Translations under genes and position numbers: made by a program
The notes under the pieces: generated by a model
Seen by the model: the letters and a program-made list of their open reading frames with translations, nothing else
The model's database searches: none
What the model was told of the DNA's origin: nothing
NCBI GenBank assembly: GCA_016875535.1
Contig: VGPF01000001.1
Coordinates: forward strand, 110,778-174,777
Origin: Chloroflexota bacterium
GTDB lineage: Bacteria; Chloroflexota; Dehalococcoidia; SHYB01
Length of the DNA: 64,000 nt
Direction: 5' to 3'
Shown here: positions 35,454 through 43,449 of the stretch, in pieces
Position numbering within the stretch: position 1 is the first letter of the stretch
Layout of the letters: each line of letters starts with the position of its first letter

Positions 35454-35492
35454 TTGACATTATTGACACTCTGGACGACGCGACCGTAGTAT
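35454..35492 (+). promoter_or_regulatory. Promoter region of rny, with overlapping inverted repeats
   Basis: Two perfect TTGACA hexamers lie at 35454-35459 and 35463-35468. The second pairs with TAGTAT (35487-35492) across 18 bases. TGTCAAC about 20 bases upstream is the inverse of GTTGACA, so the -35 region sits in an inverted repeat that may be an operator. Confidence 0.55.
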
Positions 35493-35551
35493 TGGGATGA
35501 GGCCTGCCGTAGCATGGGCGGGTCTTATGTTAAGAAAGGTGGTAGCCTACC

Positions 35552-37039
35552 GTGTGGAACCCGTTCAGCGCACTCGCGGCGCTGTTCACTGGGGGTTCAA
35601 AGCGGAAGATCGAGGCAGCCAGACAAGAAGCCGAAAAGGTTATCAAGGAGACGGAGAACCGCCAGGCCGAGATAATCAAGGAAGCGAAGGCTGATGCAAG
35701 CAGGGTCCGCGCCGAGGCTGAGAACGAGTACAAAGAGCGACGCAATGAGATACAACGCCAAGAGCGCCGGATCCAGCAAAAAGAAGACAACCTCGACCGG
35801 AAGCTGGAGACCCTAGACCGCCGCGAACGACAAGTCCAGGATAAAGAGAAGGGGATAGACGAGCTCCGCCTGCAGATCGAAGAGACGAAGAAGAAGCAGG
35901 TGACGGAGCTGGAACGCGTGGCCGGCCTGACGAAGGAAGAGGCGCTGGCCCAGCTGTTGAAGAAGGTGGACGACGCGCTCGAGCATGAGCGCGCGAAGCG
36001 CATCTTCGACATCGAGCAGAAGGTCCGCGAGGAAGCGGATATGAGGGCTCGGAAGGCGATCGCGCTTGCGATCCAGCGCCTGACGAGCGACGTGGTCTCG
36101 GAATCCACGGTGACGGTGGTGCAGATCCCGAGCGACGACATGAAGGGACGGCTCATCGGCCGCGAGGGACGGAATATCCGCGCCCTGGAGCAGGCGACGG
36201 GCGTTGACCTGGTGATTGACGACACGCCGGAGGCGGTGACGCTCTCCTGCTACGACCCGATCCGCCGGGAGGTGGCGCGGGTGGCGCTGACGAAGCTGAT
36301 GCTGGACGGGCGCATCCACCCGGCGCGCATCGAAGAGATGGTGAACAAGGCGAAGACGGAGGTGGAGGAGGATGTGCGGAAGGCGGGCGAGCAGGCGGTG
36401 CTGGAGGCCGGGGTGCTGGGCCTGAGCCGCGAAGTGGTGGCCCTGCTGGGCAGGCTGAAGTACCGGACCAGCTACGGGCAGAACGTGCTGAAGCACAGCA
36501 TCGAAGTTTCGCATCTGGCCGGGATCATGGCCTCCGAGATCGGCGCGAACATCCAGGTGTGCAAGGCAGGCGCGCTGCTGCACGACCTTGGGAAGGCGCT
36601 CTCCCACGAAGTGGAGGGCGGGCATGCGGAGATCGGCGGCGAGATCGCGCGGAAGTACGGCATCAAGCCGGAGATCGCCGCGGCGATCGAAGACCACCAC
36701 GTGGACGACCGGGTGAACGTGGAGGCGTTTCTGGTGGCGGCGGCGGACGCGATCAGCGGGGCGCGCCCCGGAGCCCGACGGGACACGGCGGAGCTGTACG
36801 TGAAGCGGCTGCAGGATCTTGAGGCGGCGGCGAACAGCTTCGAGGGAGTGGAGAAATCGTTCGCGATCCAGGCCGGGCGCGAGGTGCGCATCCTGGTGAA
36901 GCCGGAGCGTGTGGACGATATCAACGCCGCCAAGCTGGCGCACGACGTGGCGAAGAAGATCCAGGACACGCTGGTCTACCCGGGCCAGATCAAGGTGACG
37001 GTGGTGCGGGAGACGCGCTCCGTGAGCTACGCGAAGTAG
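35552..37039 (+). CDS. rny: Ribonuclease Y
   Basis: RNase Y is an endoribonuclease that starts mRNA decay. The 495-residue protein has a long coiled coil (about 16-180), a KH domain ([20 protein letters not shown]) and an HD domain with the catalytic pair H344-D345 ([13 protein letters not shown]). The N-terminus is odd. The start is GTG with AAAGGTGG upstream and an in-frame TAG at 35543-35545. The protein then begins [19 protein letters not shown], only about 14 mostly hydrophobic residues instead of the normal membrane helix. Anchoring may be by a short amphipathic segment or lost. A terminator follows, then ymdB, a frequent rny partner. Confidence 0.95.
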   Translation: MWNPFSALAALFTGGSKRKIEAARQEAEKVIKETENRQAEIIKEAKADASRVRAEAENEYKERRNEIQRQERRIQQKEDNLDRKLETLDRRERQVQDKEKGIDELRLQIEETKKKQVTELERVAGLTKEEALAQLLKKVDDALEHERAKRIFDIEQKVREEADMRARKAIALAIQRLTSDVVSESTVTVVQIPSDDMKGRLIGREGRNIRALEQATGVDLVIDDTPEAVTLSCYDPIRREVARVALTKLMLDGRIHPARIEEMVNKAKTEVEEDVRKAGEQAVLEAGVLGLSREVVALLGRLKYRTSYGQNVLKHSIEVSHLAGIMASEIGANIQVCKAGALLHDLGKALSHEVEGGHAEIGGEIARKYGIKPEIAAAIEDHHVDDRVNVEAFLVAAADAISGARPGARRDTAELYVKRLQDLEAAANSFEGVEKSFAIQAGREVRILVKPERVDDINAAKLAHDVAKKIQDTLVYPGQIKVTVVRETRSVSYAK

Positions 37040-37069
37040 CGGCCAGACGACTCATACGACGTAGACGCC

Positions 37070-37099
37070 GAACGACCCTGGCGAGCGCCAGGGTCGTTC
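37070..37099 (+). terminator. Intrinsic terminator of rny
   Basis: GAACGACCCTGGCG, AG, CGCCAGGGTCGTTC: a perfect 14-bp inverted repeat followed by CTTTTC, 31 bases after the rny stop. Confidence 0.85.
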
Positions 37100-37136
37100 C
37101 TTTTCGGCGCGGCTTTTCGCGCCAGAGGAGACGGGG

Positions 37137-37197
37137 TATACTAGCCAGGTTGGGCTAGAGGATTCCACGGAGCAGATCGGGGCCGGAAAGGCCCCGA
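37137..37197 (+). promoter_or_regulatory. ymdB -10 element and two leader hairpins
   Basis: TATACT (37137-37142) runs into CTAGCC-AGGTTG-GGCTAG (37141-37158), an inverted repeat covering the likely transcription start. A second hairpin TCGGGGCC-GGAAA-GGCCCCGA (37177-37197) lies 14 bases before the ymdB ATG with no T-run. The first palindrome shares CTAGCC/GGCTAG arms with the one at 7975-7994. Confidence 0.5.
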
Positions 37198-37211
37198 CTA
37201 GATAGAGCACG

Positions 37212-37979
37212 ATGCGCGTACTGATGGTCGGCGATGTGGTAGGCCAGCCTGGGCGAAAGGCGGTGCGCAAGCTGCTGCCGAAGCTGAAGCAGGAGCTTGC
37301 GCCGGACCTGGTGATCGCCAACGGTGAGAACAGCGCCAACGGGCTTGGCATGACGCCGGAGACGGTGCAGGAGCTGTACGATTCCGGCGTGGATGTCATC
37401 ACGTCCGGCAACCACGCCTGGGACAAACGGGAGATCGTCCCGTACCTGGAGAGCGAACTGCCGCTCATCCGACCGCTGAATTATCCGCCCGGTGTTCCCG
37501 GGCACGGGTACACCTTCTGCAAGGGGGCGCTCATCGTGAACGTGCTGGGCCGGGTCTTTCTGCCATCGGTAGACGACCCGTTCCGCGCGCTGAACAACCT
37601 GCTGGACGAAGAAGGCCACCGGACGAAGGTGGTGATCGTGGACGCGCACACTGAGGCGACTTCGGAGATCGGGGCGCTGGGGTGGTATTTCGACGGGCGC
37701 GTCTCGGCGATCCTGGGGACGCACACACACGTGGCGACGGCGGACGCGCGGGTGCTGCCGAAGGGGACGGCCTTCGTTTCGGACGTGGGGATGGTGGGGC
37801 CGAGGGGTTCGATCATCGGCAATGTGCCGGAAGACGTGCTGAAGCGGTTCGCGACGCAGCTGTATTCGCCGCTCGGCGTGGCGGACGGGCCTGTGACCTT
37901 CAGCTCCGTGCTGGTGGAGATAGAGGCCAGGACGGGGAAGGCGAAGAGCATCCAGCGCGTTGATCGAGAGGTCGCGTAG
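37212..37979 (+). CDS. ymdB: YmdB-type metallophosphoesterase
   Basis: A 255-residue calcineurin-like phosphoesterase of the TIGR00282/YmdB family, in Bacillus a 2',3'-cyclic-nucleotide phosphodiesterase. Metal-ligand motifs are visible: GD at 7-8 (VLMVGDVVGQPGRKA), NGENSANGLG, SGNHAWDKREI, and the late GTHTHVATADARVLP. rny and ymdB are adjacent in many bacteria and linked to RNA turnover. Here they are separated by a terminator and a new promoter. The PHP gene begins one base after the ymdB stop. Confidence 0.93.
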   Translation: MRVLMVGDVVGQPGRKAVRKLLPKLKQELAPDLVIANGENSANGLGMTPETVQELYDSGVDVITSGNHAWDKREIVPYLESELPLIRPLNYPPGVPGHGYTFCKGALIVNVLGRVFLPSVDDPFRALNNLLDEEGHRTKVVIVDAHTEATSEIGALGWYFDGRVSAILGTHTHVATADARVLPKGTAFVSDVGMVGPRGSIIGNVPEDVLKRFATQLYSPLGVADGPVTFSSVLVEIEARTGKAKSIQRVDREVA

Positions 37980-37980
37980 G

Positions 37981-38817
37981 ATGGGCGCCCAGGTTGACCT
38001 GCACATGCATTCGACGTACTCCGACGGGACGCTGAAGCCCGCGGAGCTCATCGCGAAGATCGGCAAGACGACGCTGAAGGTGATCGCGCTGACGGACCAC
38101 GACACGACGCAGGGGCTGGATGAGGCGACGGCCGCGGCAAAGGCCTTCCCGCACCTGACGATCATCCCCGGCGTGGAGATCAGCACGGAGATCGAAGGCG
38201 GCGAGGTGCACATCCTGGCCTACTATGTGAATAAAGCGGACGCCGGGTTTCAGAAGGAGTTGGAGCGGTTCCGCGCCTCGCGCTACGAGCGGGGCCAGAA
38301 GATGGTGGAGAAGCTGGCGGAGCTGGGGATGCCGCTCTCCTGGAAGCGGGTGCTGGAGGTCGCGGGAGACGGCGCGGTGGGCAGGCCGCATGTGGCGCGA
38401 GCGCTCATCGAGAAGGGGTACGTCGCTTCGCACCAGGAGGCGTTCGACAAGTACCTTGCCAAGGGGCAGCCGGCCTATGTGGAGCGGGAGAAGCTGACGC
38501 CGGAAGAGGCGATAGGGCTCGCGGTGAGGAACGGCGCGCTGCCGGTGCTGGCGCACCCGGCCTATGTGAAGGAAGTGGAGAAGATCATCCCATCGCTGAA
38601 GGCGGCGGGCCTGGTTGGGATGGAGGTTTATTATTCGACGTACAGCGAGGCGGACACGGCGCGGTTCAAGATGCTGGCCGACCAGCATGGGCTGGTGCCG
38701 TGCGGGGGGAGCGACTATCACGGGAACGGCTACGCCGGCGAGGTGGAGCCGGGAGTTGTGGGGCCGCCGATGTCCACGGCGGAGCGGCTGAAGGCGATGA
38801 AGGCGGCGAAGAGATAG
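37981..38817 (+). CDS. PHP-domain phosphoesterase (TrpH/YciV-like)
   Basis: A 278-residue PHP protein. The metal-binding histidines H8 and H10 (DLHMHSTYSDG), LTDHDTTQGL, PGVEISTE and the C-terminal CGGSDYHGNGY make up the trinuclear site. Related enzymes hydrolyse 3',5'-nucleoside bisphosphates (pAp) or 5'-end oligoribonucleotides. That would fit the RNA-decay neighbours rny and ymdB; this link is inference. The ATG at 37981 lies one base after ymdB. Confidence 0.9.
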   Translation: MGAQVDLHMHSTYSDGTLKPAELIAKIGKTTLKVIALTDHDTTQGLDEATAAAKAFPHLTIIPGVEISTEIEGGEVHILAYYVNKADAGFQKELERFRASRYERGQKMVEKLAELGMPLSWKRVLEVAGDGAVGRPHVARALIEKGYVASHQEAFDKYLAKGQPAYVEREKLTPEEAIGLAVRNGALPVLAHPAYVKEVEKIIPSLKAAGLVGMEVYYSTYSEADTARFKMLADQHGLVPCGGSDYHGNGYAGEVEPGVVGPPMSTAERLKAMKAAKR

Positions 38818-38964
38818 GAGAGCCTTAGCGACGAGAATCCACTCCCTTTTGTTCTCTCCCGCGCTACTCGCGGATGAGAGTAGCTCGAAGACGAGCACAG
38901 CTCATCGGAATGAGCGATGGGGAGAGCAGGAGAGGAAGGCAGAGGGCCAAGGCACGTGACGCAG

Positions 38965-39408
38965 ATGCTCGATAGCCAGCAGATTCAAGAGATCATCCCG
39001 CACCGACCGCCGTTCCTTCTGGTGGACCGCATCCTTGAGCTGGAGCCGGGGAAGCGGGCGGTAGGCATCAAGAACTTCACGGTGAACGAGGCCTTTTTCG
39101 CGGGGCATTTCCCGGGGAATCCCATCGTGCCGGGGGTGCTGATGGTGGAGGCGCTGGCGCAGGTGGGATGCGTGGCGATCCTGACGATGCCGGAGAATAA
39201 GGGGAGGCTGGTCTACTTCGCAGGGATCGAGGTGCGGTTCAAGGCGCCGGTGCGGCCCGGGGACACGCTGAAGCTGGATGTGACGCTGACGAACCTGCGC
39301 GGACGCATCGGCAAGGGGGCGGCGAAGGCGACAGTGGGCGAGAGCGCGGTGGCGGAGGGCGAGCTGACGTTCGCCATCGTTGACGCGCCGCCGGGCAAGG
39401 CGAGCTAG
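38965..39408 (+). CDS. fabZ: (3R)-hydroxyacyl-ACP dehydratase
   Basis: FabZ dehydrates hydroxyacyl-ACP in type II fatty acid synthesis. From the ATG the protein is 147 residues with [20 protein letters not shown], catalytic His48 ([13 protein letters not shown]) and Glu62 (MVEALAQ). A GTG at 38956 in the same frame is an alternative start. The 147 bases between the PHP gene and this one hold a small GC-rich hairpin (CCGCG/CGCGG near 38858) and nothing else clear. plsY follows after 11 bases, joining fatty acid synthesis to phospholipid synthesis. Confidence 0.95.
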   Translation: MLDSQQIQEIIPHRPPFLLVDRILELEPGKRAVGIKNFTVNEAFFAGHFPGNPIVPGVLMVEALAQVGCVAILTMPENKGRLVYFAGIEVRFKAPVRPGDTLKLDVTLTNLRGRIGKGAAKATVGESAVAEGELTFAIVDAPPGKAS

Positions 39409-39419
39409 GCGGAAGGCGC

Positions 39420-40103
39420 GTGGCTACGACTAGCCTGCTGATCGCCTCGGCGTATTTCTTCTGCTCGATCCCGACGGCCTACCTTCTCGTCAAAGCGCTC
39501 AAGGGGATTGACCTGCGGACGTTCGGCAGCGGGTCAGTGACGGGTTCCAATGCGGGACAGGCGCTGGGGAAGTGGGCCGTCATCGTCGTCGGCATCCTGG
39601 ATATCTTGAAGGGCGCGGCGCCGGTGTGGGCGGCCCAAGCCTTGGACCAGTCTACGTCTGAGCAGATGCTGGCGGGGATCGCAGGGGTTATCGGGCATAA
39701 CTGGTCGGCGTATCTGGGTTTTCAAGGCGGGCGCGGGATGGCGGTGGTGATCGGCGTGATGCTGGCGCTGGCGCAACTGGAGTTGCTGCTGTTCATCATC
39801 GTCGCGATCTTCGGCATCGCATTCATCGGCAATATCCCTTTGGTGATGGGCCTCGCTATGCTCCTCGCGCCGATGTGGGCCTATGTGTTTGACGAGGATG
39901 CCGCGCTTATCTGGGGGTTCGGGACCATCGTCCTGCTCATCATCGTGAAGCGGCTGACCGGGAACTGGACGCCGTTGCCGCCTGATGGCGGAAGGCGGAC
40001 CCTCCTGAACCGGCTCCTGTACGACCGGGATACGAAGGAGCGGCACGCCTGGGTGAAGCGGACGGGCGTGGACAACCGTGCGCCGACGCAGGAGGCGCGG
40101 TAG
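39420..40103 (+). CDS. plsY: Glycerol-3-phosphate acyltransferase PlsY-like
   Basis: PlsY transfers an acyl group from acyl-phosphate to glycerol-3-phosphate at the membrane. The 227-residue protein has several membrane helices. The three family motifs appear as SIPTAYLLVKALKGIDLR with FGSGSVTGSNAG, GHNWSAYLGFQGGRGMAV, and a degenerate third region. The second motif has SVTGSNAG where most PlsY have GNIGATN. The C-terminus is extended by about 40 polar residues. GTG start 11 bases after fabZ. Confidence 0.85.
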   Translation: MATTSLLIASAYFFCSIPTAYLLVKALKGIDLRTFGSGSVTGSNAGQALGKWAVIVVGILDILKGAAPVWAAQALDQSTSEQMLAGIAGVIGHNWSAYLGFQGGRGMAVVIGVMLALAQLELLLFIIVAIFGIAFIGNIPLVMGLAMLLAPMWAYVFDEDAALIWGFGTIVLLIIVKRLTGNWTPLPPDGGRRTLLNRLLYDRDTKERHAWVKRTGVDNRAPTQEAR

Positions 40104-40105
40104 CG

Positions 40106-40642
40106 ATGGAGCTGCGCTGCGCCAACCACCCGGACGTGGAGACGAGGGTCTCCTGCAACAAGTGCGGGAAGCTGATCTGCTTCCGGTGCATGGTCTCGAC
40201 GCCGGTGGGCTACCGGTGCCGGGAGTGCGCGAAGATACGCCCCAATCCGCTGACGCAGGTCTCGACGGAGCTGTACGCGAAGGCGATCGGCGCGGCGTTC
40301 CTTTCGGGCGCGGCAGGGGCGCTGGCCTGGGGTCTGGCGAAGAATTCGCGACTGTACGGGCTGCTTTCCGTGGTGCTGGCGATGGGGATCGGCTACGGGA
40401 TCGGCGTGCTGGTGAGCAAGGCGTCGAACCGGAAGCAAGCGCCGAGCATCGCGGCCATCGCGGCGGCGGGAGCCGTGGGAGCCTTTATCTTCGGCAATGT
40501 CCTTGGCCTTATCTTCCGGTTCGATGTTTCGGCCGGGTTCGCCTTCCAGCATGCCCTGGAGTTCAGGCCGTGGGACACGATCTGGAGCTGGCTCTCTCTG
40601 GCGCTTTCCGCGGCGATGGCGTACACCAGAGCGCGGCAGTAG
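40106..40642 (+). CDS. B-box-type zinc-finger membrane protein
   Basis: A 178-residue protein beginning with a B-box-like zinc finger (CANHPDVETRVSCNKCGKLI, then CFRCMVSTPVGYRCRECAK, about residues 5-43). A membrane region of about four helices follows (AAFLSGAAGALAWGLA, LLSVVLAMGIGYGIGVL, IAAAGAVGAFIFGNVLGLI, SWLSLALSAAMAY). Similar fingers head many rhomboid-associated membrane proteins, but no rhomboid catalytic GxS is present. It starts two bases after plsY. Function unknown. Confidence 0.8.
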   Translation: MELRCANHPDVETRVSCNKCGKLICFRCMVSTPVGYRCRECAKIRPNPLTQVSTELYAKAIGAAFLSGAAGALAWGLAKNSRLYGLLSVVLAMGIGYGIGVLVSKASNRKQAPSIAAIAAAGAVGAFIFGNVLGLIFRFDVSAGFAFQHALEFRPWDTIWSWLSLALSAAMAYTRARQ

Positions 40643-40671
40643 ATTCACTTTGCATGCGGATATATCTGGGC

Positions 40672-40677
40672 TACAAT
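40672..40677 (+). promoter_or_regulatory. Candidate -10 element of the TPP-enzyme gene
   Basis: TACAAT, giving a leader of about 145 bases before the ATG at 40828. The leader contains repeat family B. Confidence 0.35.
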
Positions 40678-40706
40678 GCCGGGGCGGAAGCGGGTTTGCA
40701 TGGGGG

Positions 40707-40728
40707 TCAAGGAGCGGGGAGCAGGGTG
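40707..40728. repeat. Intergenic repeat family B, copy 1
   Basis: TCAAGGAGCGGGGAGCAGGG, a purine-rich element with close copies at 42492-42515 and 43393-43415, all in the same orientation in three consecutive gaps. Confidence 0.65.
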
Positions 40729-40827
40729 TAGAAGAGGAACGAACTCCCGGACTGAGCCGCTCCGCAGAAGCACGGCATAAACGCACAAGGGCTCCCAAGC
40801 GGGACCCAAGAAGAAAGGTAATCAGCT

Positions 40828-42486
40828 ATGCCTGACATTGACGGCGGTCACCTGGTGGCGAAGGCCCTGAAGGCCGAGGGCGTGGAGTACATCTTCACGC
40901 TGAACGGCGGGCATATCTACGACATCTACGAGGGATGCGCCGACGAAGGCATCAAGATCATTGACGTGCGGCACGAGCAGGTGGCGGGACACGCGGCCGA
41001 AGGCTGGTCGCGGGTGGCGCGGAAGCCGGGCGTGGCGGTGGTGACGGCGGGCCCTGGGGTGACGGACACGGTGACGGCGGTGGCGAACGCCTTCCAAGCG
41101 CCGAGCCCGATGGTGATCATCGGCGGGAACAGCGGCATACGGTCGCTGCTATCCGGCGGGCTGCAGGAGTTCGACAGCGTGACGTTGATGCGCTCCATCA
41201 CGAAGTGGGCGAACCAGTGCGCGGACACCTCGCGCATCCCGGACTTCATCGCGACGGCCTTCCGCCATGCGACGACGCCGAAGCAAGGGCCCGCGTACAT
41301 CGAGATCCCGATAGACATCCTGGGCGGGCGGGTGCCGGTGGAGAAGGTGGAGTTTCCGAAGCAGTACCGGACGAAGGCGAAGATGCCCGGCGATTCCGGC
41401 TACATCCAAGAGGCGGCGAAGCTCATCGCGAAGGCGCAGCGGCCGGTGGTGATGGCGGGCAGCGACGTCTGGTGGTGCGACGCGGCCGGGGAGCTGCGGG
41501 AGCTGGTTGAGCGGATGAAGGCGCCGGTCTTCCTGAACGCCATGGGGCGCGGGAGCATTCCTGCGGGCCATCCGCAGCTGGGGGCGCAGGCGCGGCGGTT
41601 CGCGCTGACGCAGACGGACCTGCTAGTGCTGATCGGCACGCCGGTGGACTTCCGCCTGAGCTTCGGCAAGCCGAACCTGCTGCACCCCGAAGCGAAGATG
41701 ATCCACATCATGCAGGACGCCACGGAGATCGGCCGCAACCGGGCCGTGGAGGTCGGCATCTCGGGGGATTCGAAGCTCATCCTGCGGGGGCTCTTGAACG
41801 AGCTGCCGAGAACGGGCCATGAGCCGCACGGCGACTGGCTGGACAAGGTGATGGCGGAGGAGCGCGGCTTCAAAGAGGGCGACCAAGCCTTACGAAAGAA
41901 TAATTCGACGCCGATCCACCCTATGCGATTGGTGGCGGAGATTGACCAGTATCTGGACAAGGACGCCACGGTGATCGGGGACGGCGGAGACATCGTGACC
42001 TTCGGCGCCCGGGCGATCGGCATCCATAAGCCGGGACACTGGCTGGACCCGGGGCAGTTCGGTTGTCTGGGAGTCGGCACCGGCTTCGCCATCGGGGCGC
42101 AGCTGGCGCGGCCCGGCAAGCAAGTGCTGCTGCTGAACGGCGACGGCGGCTGGGGGCTGAACGGGATGGACATGGAGACGATGGTGCGCTTCAAGCTGCC
42201 GGTGGTCTCCGTGATTTCCAACAACGGCGGCTGGGGCCAGACGATCATGGGCGTGAAGAAGCGCTACGGGCGCGCCCTGGGCTGCGACCTCTCCCAGTCC
42301 ACGCGCTATGACAAGATCGTGGAGGCGATGGGCGGCCACGGGGAGCTGGTGGAGCGGCCGGAGCAGATCCGGCCGGCGCTGGAGCGGGCTTTCAAATCGG
42401 GCCTGCCGGCCTGTCTCAACGTCGTCACCGACCCGAACGTGGGCTACGGCGAGATGCCGGGTCGATCGCAGAAGCGCATCTACTAA
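40828..42486 (+). CDS. TPP-dependent enzyme, acetolactate synthase/2-hydroxyacyl-CoA lyase-like
   Basis: A 552-residue ThDP enzyme. The PYR domain has the catalytic Glu in DVRHEQVAGHAAEGW and VTAGPGVTDTVTAVANA, then the central Rossmann-like domain. The PP domain has the ThDP motif NGDGGWGLNG to VISNNGGW. GQFGCLGVGTGFAIGAQLA resembles oxalyl-CoA decarboxylase and 2-hydroxyacyl-CoA lyase more than biosynthetic acetolactate synthase, and no ilvN small subunit follows. It may cleave 2-hydroxyacyl-CoAs, which would connect to the PhyH-like oxygenase at 29 kb; this is inference. An AAGAAAGG ribosome site precedes the ATG. Confidence 0.85.
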   Translation: MPDIDGGHLVAKALKAEGVEYIFTLNGGHIYDIYEGCADEGIKIIDVRHEQVAGHAAEGWSRVARKPGVAVVTAGPGVTDTVTAVANAFQAPSPMVIIGGNSGIRSLLSGGLQEFDSVTLMRSITKWANQCADTSRIPDFIATAFRHATTPKQGPAYIEIPIDILGGRVPVEKVEFPKQYRTKAKMPGDSGYIQEAAKLIAKAQRPVVMAGSDVWWCDAAGELRELVERMKAPVFLNAMGRGSIPAGHPQLGAQARRFALTQTDLLVLIGTPVDFRLSFGKPNLLHPEAKMIHIMQDATEIGRNRAVEVGISGDSKLILRGLLNELPRTGHEPHGDWLDKVMAEERGFKEGDQALRKNNSTPIHPMRLVAEIDQYLDKDATVIGDGGDIVTFGARAIGIHKPGHWLDPGQFGCLGVGTGFAIGAQLARPGKQVLLLNGDGGWGLNGMDMETMVRFKLPVVSVISNNGGWGQTIMGVKKRYGRALGCDLSQSTRYDKIVEAMGGHGELVERPEQIRPALERAFKSGLPACLNVVTDPNVGYGEMPGRSQKRIY

Positions 42487-42491
42487 GAGGT

Positions 42492-42515
42492 TCAAGGAGC
42501 AGGGAGCAAGGGGTT
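42492..42515. repeat. Intergenic repeat family B, copy 2
   Basis: TCAAGGAGCAGGGAGCAAGG followed by GGTT, directly after the TPP-enzyme stop. Confidence 0.65.
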
Positions 42516-42570
42516 CCCACGGCCGATAGCGGCTGTGCAGCGCTACCCGAACGCAGGCCCGCAGCGCACC

Positions 42571-43386
42571 ATGTCTTTCGCAGTCCTAGACGGCGTTCGC
42601 ATCTATTACGAGGTCGCAGGCGGCGGCCATCCGGTGATCTTTCTCCACGGGCAGGGAGTGGACCACCGCGAGTGGCAGTTCCAGGTGGAGGCTATTTCCA
42701 AGACGTACACGGTAGTGACGTACGACCATCGGGGGCACGGGAAGTCGGCTGCGCCGGAGACGGGCTACACGACCCAGCACTATTCGAAGGACCTGTACGG
42801 GCTGATCCGCCATCTGGGGATGACGAAGCCGTCCATCGTGGGGCATTCGATGGGCGGGAACGTGGCGATGGACTACGCGCTGACACACCCGGAGGCGATC
42901 ACAACGCTGACGCTGGTGGATTCCGGGCTGGACGGCTTCGAGCGGGATGAGGCGTTCATCGCGAAGGCGAAGCGGCGGAGGAAGATCGCGCAGCGGGAGG
43001 GGTTGGGGGAGAAGTTCGTGCGGGCCTCGCTGCGGAGCGATGCGTTCGCGGGGTTGCGGGACAAGCCGGAGCTGATGGAGCTTTCCCGGCAGATGTTGAG
43101 CGGGTGGAGCGGAGCGAGTTGGAAGGACAAGGTGGTCTACCCGCACCCCGAAAAATGGGCGAAGGACCGGCTGGAGGACCTGAAGGTCCCGACGCTGGTG
43201 ATGGTGGGAGAGCGGGACGGCGGACGGTTCCACCGCGTCGCGAGCCTGATGGGCTCGAAGATCCGGGTGGTGCGCACGGTGACGCTGGCAAACGTGGGGC
43301 ACATGCCGCAGATGGAGGACCCGGAGGCGTTCAACGATACGCTTGTGGATTTCCTGGGGGGAGCGATCGGGAAAGCGCTGATATAG
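42571..43386 (+). CDS. Alpha/beta-fold hydrolase
   Basis: A 271-residue alpha/beta hydrolase. The oxyanion-hole HGQG (VIFLHGQGVDHREW), nucleophile Ser in VGHSMGGNVAMDYAL, the acid in LVMVGERDGG and the catalytic His in NVGHMPQMEDPE are all present. A short cap domain lies between strands 6 and 7. The ATG at 42571 is preferred to a GTG 36 bases upstream, which adds unconserved residues. Candidates are an esterase, lactonase or haloalkane-type hydrolase; the substrate is unknown. Repeats flank it on both sides. Confidence 0.88.
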   Translation: MSFAVLDGVRIYYEVAGGGHPVIFLHGQGVDHREWQFQVEAISKTYTVVTYDHRGHGKSAAPETGYTTQHYSKDLYGLIRHLGMTKPSIVGHSMGGNVAMDYALTHPEAITTLTLVDSGLDGFERDEAFIAKAKRRRKIAQREGLGEKFVRASLRSDAFAGLRDKPELMELSRQMLSGWSGASWKDKVVYPHPEKWAKDRLEDLKVPTLVMVGERDGGRFHRVASLMGSKIRVVRTVTLANVGHMPQMEDPEAFNDTLVDFLGGAIGKALI

Positions 43387-43392
43387 GAAGGC

Positions 43393-43415
43393 TCAAGGAG
43401 CAGGGAACAGGGGTT
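43393..43415. repeat. Intergenic repeat family B, copy 3
   Basis: TCAAGGAGCAGGGAACAGGG, seven bases after the hydrolase stop. Confidence 0.65.
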
Positions 43416-43449
43416 AAGAGAAAGAGCCAACAGCAGGGAGAACAACAGG

